This document shows, in pieces, positions 53,301 to 62,300 of a stretch of DNA of 64,000 nucleotides. This DNA comes from Sialis fuliginosa. Taxonomy: Eukaryota; Arthropoda; Insecta; Megaloptera; Sialidae. The notes under the pieces were generated by a model that saw only the letters and a program-made list of their open reading frames with translations, had not been told where the DNA came from and ran no database searches. Numbering within the stretch: the first letter of the stretch is position 1; every line of letters begins with the position of its first letter. Made by a program: the position numbers and the translations under genes. The stretch spans positions 10,738,267 through 10,802,266 of the forward strand of contig OY540809.1 in NCBI GenBank assembly GCA_961205875.1, written 5' to 3'.

Positions 53301-56300
53301 GAGCGCGGTAGTGAGTTAGCTCTCACTAGAGAAGTGTATATGCGGTTCTACATAACCAGCAGTAGATACGACAAGAGTAATTTCTAAAAAAGGGTGTTTG
53401 TTACTTGAATAACACATCAGTCCTTATGGATTGGTGGGGTATGGTCATCAAGACATACTCAACACATAATATTTGAAACCGTGAGGCTGTTCTGGCACTT
53501 TAAGCTTTGGGCGCCTCCTTTATTTAAATGAAACATAAAATTTTAATTAATTAACATATGATGTTAAAGTACTGGCACCAATTTTTGAACAATACCCCAG
53601 TGTTGAACATTTTTAAATTGAGTCTATTGAATTAGAAATATTTGATTTACACTGGATATAATTTAATTTGTCTTACAGCGTGATTTTAATGATAAATTGA
53701 TCATTTTATTTATTATTACTTGATTCTTACTATTTAGTAAACGAAACTATTATTTACTTACATGAATTACTAAGATTTTTAGGGCACCATAATCCTGAAA
53801 GTTTAATCTTAAATAATTGTTTTTTTTATTCGTTCTCACAGTTATTTTAGACGATCCTATGTATATTAAATTTTTGTTTTACTAAAAATATAAAATACTG
53901 GCATGAATCTTGGATCATACCCTAGTGTTAATTTAATGACAAATGGTGGACATTGAAACTAATTATTAGTATAATCTATTTTTTAATTATTATATTGTTA
54001 TAGCATCTGCTTAAATTGTTTAAAATTTTACGATTCTTTATTTTATAACTTTTGTATCGTAGTACTTATCATTTTGTAATCATTAGCAAGTGTCCATTAC
54101 TGGAGAAAAAACATAAACAAAATAAAAATATATAATTTAAAAAAAACTCTATTTGTAATTATATTGATTTAATACAGAAATACTTGTTTTATTAGTAACA
54201 TGAGTTCATGAAAATAACAAAAAAGAAGCTCATCAATCCCAAAAAACAGTATACCAGAGGTTATTTTAGTCAATTAGTTTGTAGTTGTAGCTTGTGAAAT
54301 GAAAAACTGCAGTTGTTAAAGCTAGTTTGTGTAGTTGAAAAATTGCAAATAGAAAGAAAAATATTAAAAAGTGTAAGTGTAGAACAAAAAAAAAGGGTCA
54401 CTATAATTTGTAAGTGAGAAATATACAGTGTTGACCAAATTTTCTTAAAATAACCCCTGCAGTATACTTTGCTCTTAAAGCTGTCAAGATTGGTGCCAGT
54501 ACCCAGGAACGTATTTCTAAATTTTGCGCCCTGGGTGAATATGGTCGGCCGCCCCAGTATATTTTTTTTGAATGTCAAAAACTTAGTATAAACAAAAGTT
54601 TAGTAATGAGTTATTTCAGGATAAATTATTTGAGAGCAAGGATTATTAGAAATAGGATAGCTCGCGTGATTATTTTACCGAGAGCAAATTTTGTCTGTGT
54701 ATAATCTAAATTTGTTTGTAGTATAATCCAGGCTAAAACTGGTTATTTTAAGGTACAGTTTTGCTACTCACAGGATTTGTTACAAAATTGGTTTACAATA
54801 ATATCTTAAGTTTTATCTGATTTTGGTACTCTGCGTCATGAGTAAGCCATGGTTCAGTTACAAAATTCTTCAGATTTTCTGATTTTTGTTAAATACCGGT
54901 CTAAATAAATATTATACAAAAAATAGTTTCAAATAAAAGTTGTTCGTTATAAAATACGTCCCTGCCAGTACCTTACTAAATTATAATTATCTAAGAAACC
55001 CTTAATTTTAATTTAAACAAATATTATAAGAAATTGAATATATCTTAGGACTATACAATCTGGTACCGTGAGCAAGGCGCTGCTGAGTGGTCTACAATAC
55101 CCGTGACACCACCAGGGAGCACCTCGGTCACAATTAACCGCCTCTCACCGGGCACCACGTACGAGTTCCAAGTTATCGGCAAGAATGCGCTCGGTGACGG
55201 CATGTTGAGCAAGATCATCACCATCCGTACATTAGGTGAGTTGCATCCGAGTTTCTTCACATCTATGTCGTGTCTGTTCATGCTTGGACTGGTGTTGTCC
55301 TGGCCCTCAACATCGATTATGTAACTCACACGTCAAAACTTACTTAACCCTTTACTGCATACGGCTTGTAAAAAATATAATTCAAACTAAAAAATATGTG
55401 TTTCATCTATTGATCTTACGCCCGGTATTATCAAGTATAACTAAATGTTCCTTTAACTAACTGTCATATTATTGACAGAACCAAGCATAATACATTTAAT
55501 TAAATGAGTTTTTAGTTTTCTACACTATGTTTCATTGAGAGTCTAAATATTGATTTAAATCACATTTGTAATATACAAAATCTAGGTTAAAGGAGCCTTT
55601 AACACTAAAGGAGCTTTACATTGGTTGATAATATGTACCAGGCATGAGAATCTTAGATCGTACGCCACAGCGTGGTGAAAAAAGGAACTATTCCTATCGA
55701 CTCAACTGTTTGTTGTTAGTTTGAAAAACCTGTTTAATTTAAATGGAAAATTGTTTTGAAGAATTATACTTAATTTCTTTATAAAAGAAATTAAATACTC
55801 TAATTGTTAAACGAATATATAATCACTGATTTAAAGATCGGTTAAGTAAGGTTAGATGACAATTGACCTGATTGTATTAGTATTATGAAGTTTTTTTCAC
55901 AAAATTATTATTACCCCTGAATCCTGAAGTAAAACTAACAAGAAATCTTTTATTGGTAAAAATATTTTTTATTTTCATAATTCATGCGGTAAAAGTTTAA
56001 CAATCATGTATTTTACTGTTCAATGATTTTTAAATATAAGTAAATTACATAATCGATGCATTTGTTTGTGTATGTGTCTAGTTCATTAGTGGCGTTTGAC
56101 AACCTAACTTCATATGAGGATAAGTCGAATCATAAGTTCGACTTGTTGGATCGGATTATGGTAATTTTTTCAGTGATAGTTTCACCTGTCTCTCATGGAG
56201 TTAGATTGTCTTCTTTGTAATATACATTTCTGATCACCATTTTTTATAATATTTCTAATAATACGTATTAAGGCACGTTATAAATATTCGTTAACAAACT

Positions 56301-59300
56301 CTTTATTGCTAAAGATGGGTTAAACAATTTATTGATCAACTATGGAAAAAATGAAGATGGTAGTAGTTTTGACAGTTGCCCAAGAATTTGATGACAAAAT
56401 TCTGAATCTACTGCTGATCAAAATATTTAACTCGTGTGAATTAAAAATAAGTTTTTTTTGGATACATACTTTTAAAAAAACGTGTTTAATATTTCAAATT
56501 TTTAACACATACCGTGGTGTTTCCCATTAAAGCTTTGGCATTTTACAGAAACAGTCTTCGTCACCGCTTCGACCTTGCAAATCTGTTACATGTTAGCTAC
56601 GTAAAAACGCAGCGCCGTTTCGACGCAGCTAACATGCCACTTGTATTGAATCACATATAATAGATTTGCAAGATCGAAGCGGTGACGGAGACCGTTTCTG
56701 TAAAGTGCCAAGGCTTAAAAATAAGTTGTAAAAGCGAAAATTTAAACATTTTTTATCAAAGAAACATATTACAAATATGTTAGTATCGAAATAAAAAATT
56801 AAAATTGGTCACTTTAGATTCTGGATAGATTATACATCATAAAATTTATATGAAGTAGGTAATGATATCAAATTAGTATTCAACCAACATTAAGTACATC
56901 CATAAATAAATAGAAATGACACTGTAAATAATAAACAATTATTGTTATTGCGTCTCATAATAGTAAACAATAATATTACACAAGAACATAACAACCCTCC
57001 TTATCGATCGGGAACCCTACACAACCCAGTTTAAATCGTCTGAACATAATATGAAAACAAATAGAACACACGTCAAGTTAAAATTAAACTTTAAACTGTA
57101 ATCGTGTTTTAAACTTTGCCATACTTATTGCCTCAGAAATTACGTAAAATTGGCACCAGCATCTGTATGATGATAGCTCAGCGGTTCTAAAACTTTGTAT
57201 ACAAATGTTACTATCCATGCACAGCTTGTAATAATTAATTTCTTATCTAACATTCAATTTGGATATTTCTAACAATTATTTGGTAAAAAAAGGCAAACCA
57301 AAATCTTTTTGGATTATATAACACATTACCTAACATTGTTACCATTGTGCTCCGAAAAATGTTCTCCGTAAAGTCAGTGGCGTATCATTCGGATCTTAAA
57401 ATAAATATCAGTTGTTTGGAAAATTAATTTATAATAAATTTTATATTGTATTTAAAAGTATTTCAGTGATCATCATCTCTATTATAGATTTCTAAGGTTT
57501 TAAATCATAACTCCTTATTTTTAACCGATTTCAAAAAAGGGGGAGGTTCCCAATACAATCAAATTTATATTTTTTGAAGCATGTTCGGGCATAATTCCCA
57601 TTTTTTTTTTGAAAGAGTATACTTCTATATAAAATTTATCAGAATCTAACCATGAAGTTCGAAGATACGCCACTCAAAAGGGGAAAAAAACTTTAAAAAA
57701 AATAAAAATAAAACACTGAAAAGTATATATTATAGTAATTAAATTTATCAGTTTTTGAGTCGGCGCTAAGCCAATAAAAACTTTAATAAAGAAATACAGA
57801 AAACCGACTTAAAAAACTGTTATATTTAATTTATTAGGTAGATATACTTTTCAATGTTTTTGGGGTTTTTTAAAGTCAATTTTATTTTATTTTTTAATTT
57901 TTTTTATATTAGTGACAATTCATCAGTAAAGTCTATAAATATAATATTTAATAATATAATTCATATAAACTTATTTCTCAATTCAATTTATTATTTTATG
58001 ATAAAATGTTACAGAAAAGGTACCTTTGTTAGAACAGTTAGTCAACTTTAAATAGCTTTTATGTTATATGCAACGTTATAAGGATACCTGACTACTGCTA
58101 CTCTAATTTTAATTCGGATTTCTGTTTATGTTAGTCATGACACAGAAATTGTATTTTACTAGGGGACTGGAATGACGTTAATATGCATTTGAAATATTTA
58201 GAACGGACCTATTTGATATTGTTGTACGTAATTTTCTCTCTCGTCCATATTCTAGTGGACAAGTTTTAATTCGTTGGTAATTAAATGCTTTTGATGGGGT
58301 AAAGTTATTTATGGTTATGGTTTAAATGTGCTTGAAATAAAGTACTTCTAAATGTACCAACTTGAAGTATTGGCAGCTCTGTATGATTGTCAAGGGACCA
58401 TTCCACTGTAAAAATTTTTGAATTTTTTTTGCATTATCAAAAAATATGGACTTTCATAAATATGCTGTTAAATTTTTATCGCGGAATTCAAATTATTCCG
58501 GTCGCTACAACCTTTCTTAGAAAAAGAGATCGTAAGATAAGGCAGAGTGCATCTCACATGCCAACTTTAAATGCGTTTTTAACGAAATTTTTCAAATCGG
58601 TGGAAGATTTTAAACGAAGAGTTTTCATATCCGTCTCAAATTTTGCCACATCATTCTTCACGCCATTCCTTAACGTCGTACGGAAACTTTTTATTTTTAT
58701 TTGAAAATTTCACATTTTTTTTAACGAAAAACTTTTTTTTTTTTAATGGCCACCATTTTGTTAATTTTCATCGGAAAATAGTTTTTTATACTGATTAATA
58801 ATCTTTTTCTTTTTGGCAATTTTCGGAGGAGTAGGACTTCGCCGGCAAGCACTTTTTTTATACATAATTTTGCAGTCGCCAAAAAAAATTAGATAAAAAT
58901 AAAAGTAAAACATTAAAACAATTTTTTGTGTACAGCATAAGTCATGTGATATTATTCAATAAAAAAAATCATGAAAATCAGCAATTTTCATGCCCGTCAT
59001 AGTGGAATAGTCTCTTAATTCAAGTTAGATTTTTTTTTTTATTATTTTACTCTGGGGTATCGAGTCCCTAAAAAGAAAGAGCCGAAAGCAGCATATTTAG
59101 TAGTAAAAACAGTTCCAATGAGAAAGTTAAAGCTAAACTAATATGTCAAAGACCAAACTAATGCTGTGTTTAAGCAGAAATACTATTTTTTTTTAAATAA
59201 ACTTGCATGTATAGTTTAATTTTCTCAAATTAATTTTTTCACGAATGTGACTTACATAACTTTAGCTTTTAACGACCATCTAAAATCGATTACATACCAA

Positions 59301-62300
59301 ACAACATCTCTAAATATGGCTGTGCCCATAGATTTACATACGGAATCAATATTAATTATCATGTTTATTTCAAATAATGTATGTCATGTTATACATTCAA
59401 GAACAATTAACACATTGTTTATTGCAACCAATGCATACATAATACCAACTGAATAGTGAATATCCCTAGAGTCTGGATTAAATAAAGAGTTTTCATTTAA
59501 CGCCCGAATTAACATTGAGATAATACATATATTGTACTATTCAAAGTCTTTGATATGCAAATTTATTATTAAGAAGCTGCGTCATATTGCCTATATATGT
59601 AATTATTTGAACTTTAAGGCTCTTTGTAATGGGTTAATCAAAATATTGTCAGTATGTACATACGTAGTACGTAGTTGCTAGATATTTTCGTTGTTCGTGT
59701 AATGTTGGTGTTATTTTATGCATTTCAAGGGGTTAAAACAAGAAAGGACATTTTAACCTTCGCTCAGAACCGTATTTACACATTTATAGAGGTAGATTTT
59801 ATACTTTAAAATAAGTTTTTACTAAACAGTTTGTTTTACTTTTGGGCAGTATTGTACGTACTTTTCAAATTAAGGGGTTGCTCGGAAAATAAAAAGAAAA
59901 GTATAGTTTTTTTTTATTATTATACACATTGATATACATTTACATTAAAAATTATTAGAAAAATATTTAAAAATGGCGGAGATAGAAGTTCTTTTGTGAA
60001 ATGTCTTTTCCGGGATGTTCGCCGACGGTGGGGATTGTAGCATCGTTAGAAACCGTCTAAAATAAAAAATAAATTATTTTCTTGTAAACAAACGTAATAG
60101 CTAAAGAATAGCAATATTAAAATTTGAAGTTAAAAAATTAAAAAAAAAACGTATGAGACATTCAATCGAAAAAATCTTTTGCAACTCGTTAAATTTCATT
60201 AAAATCAGTTAATTAGTTCTCTATTTAAATGTTTCTCAATCTGAGGTTATAGACACCCCTTCTAATGTAAACAATTTATCTTATTTTATCGCGCAAATAT
60301 TTTTTTTCGTTTACACCGAATTTTGTCAATAAATATACATACATACTTAACGCAAGTAATGTTCCCATTTATTACTTTTATTATTTTCAAGAACGTAAAT
60401 ATTAATTAAACTTTATATATTTGTTCTTATTACAAGCCTTTTGCATATCTAAGTAATTAAAAAGTAATTACTTATCATTCAAATGTTCATACATACCAAC
60501 ATGTAATTACTGTGTGTACGTGTACATTGTACAACGTGTCTATGTCTGCATGCTCTTTGCTTTACTAATGTATAATAACCGGGCGTTGTCTTTTGCTCTA
60601 AGCAGACGTAGGATTGCCATTAGCCGTGACTCCGACGCCGTCTGATACGGTGTTCCAGCACGCACCCGCTGGTTCGGGTAAGCATCACCACTACGTTATT
60701 CGCTGCAGCTGCGCATATATTCTTTTCAATTGTTGTTGTGATTATGTTTTGTTTTATTTATTCTCAATATGAACGAATCAGTTTTTTTATATGTTTGTAT
60801 TAAGCCTAGTTCGCATTAAGTTAGTATTTTAGTCGAGTGACGAGTGATTCACTTACCACTTAATGTTTTAGTAACTTGCGTCAAGATGAACAGAGTAAAA
60901 ATGGGGATAAGAAAATAGATCAATAATTCTCAAGGAATTAGAATATCTCAAAGAATACTTTGTAATATTAATGCCCGGTATTATAATGAATTTGCTTGAG
61001 TGACAATGCAAATTAGCTTCCAGCTAACGCTATCTGCTGGGTATTAAATATAAATGACAACAAATTCACAGATGTATCGAATGAAATCGTACATATCATA
61101 ATGTGGTAAGTACAATTAGCGACTTAAAATAAGTGCTGCCAAATGTACCTCATAAAATGCATAGCATTTACATTATTCATTTATTACAACTGCTTTGACA
61201 CTTAGAAGATAGCGTTAGCTGGAAGCTAATTTGCACTCAAGCAAATTCTTTGTAATACCGGGCATAAGAATGACAGAGAGTTCTTTTAATTTTTGCAACA
61301 ATTAACGAACTAAACTAAAGATATCACGTTCAGATTTGTTTAGTAACTTATTTAATATTTAGTGAGGGATAGTGGGGGTCGCTACTTGACCAAAAAATAA
61401 AACAAAATTGACTCGACTAAATGGTTTTACTAAATTACTTGATTAAACTACTAGCCTACTTTAAACTAGGCTTTAGGACTGTCCTTTAACACGTATCTAT
61501 TTGTTTTTCAGGTCCCCTTCTCTATAATCTTCTAAACCCCCCTAATAATATGACTCATCCAACTTCTATTTTTCATTTTTTTCGTTTTAAACTATAATGT
61601 TATGTTACATATCCTTACTCCCCCCCCCCCCCCTTCCTAGACGTATGTAGTTAATGGACAGCTTTTTATTTAAAAAATTATATTCGTTCATGTGAAGCCC
61701 CTTTTTATAGCATGTCTTATTTTTTATGTTAATTATTTTTGTTTTTCGTTTATTTACAGACGTTTATGATTTAAGTATAATTATTTTTCCAACTGACTCC
61801 ACTGGAGCTACTCTTATTCCACCAATTTTAAGACCAAAAGGTATACATTTTTTTTCAAACATCACAAAAAGTAACACAGAAAACAATTTACAAACATAAT
61901 TTATTTAGTATACAAAATTGTTAAAAATAGAATTAATTTTACATATCGAAATCATATTGATTAAAATAAACAATTCTGTTTGTGTTCACATATAAAAAAT
62001 ACATTGATTTTATTTTTGTTTTCTGGAATGTTAATTTTGTTCAATTTATTTAATGTATTATTATTTGCTTTTTTGCATTGCTACAAATGTAAAAGCATGT
62101 GCAATATTAATTGATAATATTTGATTAAATATTTTAGGTCCAAAACCGGGTGTACCCCGAAACCTTACAGTGACCGAGATACACAACGGTTTTCTAATTA
62201 CTTGGCAACAACCTTTAGAAAGAGCTCATTTAGTACAATTTTACACTATTAAGTATCGAACTGACGGCCAATGGAAAACACTTAATAAGGGTCAAATTCG

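Larger units (their letters stand above)
53568..54981 (-). mobile_element. DNA element R, copy 2, carrying two hAT insertions
   Basis: Left end agtactggcaccaattttt, right end tggtgccagtacc + ttactaaa, in opposite orientation to R1. A second internal R-type end at 53889 (tactggcatgaatcttgg) shows one R fused with or inserted in another. Removing the two hAT elements restores continuity with R1 (cccaaaaaacagtata). Confidence 0.85.

Noticed and set aside
56531-56714. microRNA gene
   Set aside because: Arms too long and too perfect, and TTAA flanks indicate a MITE; kept only as a small-RNA question.
57180-57390. hAT element starting cagcggttctaaaacttt
   Set aside because: No matching right terminus or 8-bp duplication could be found.
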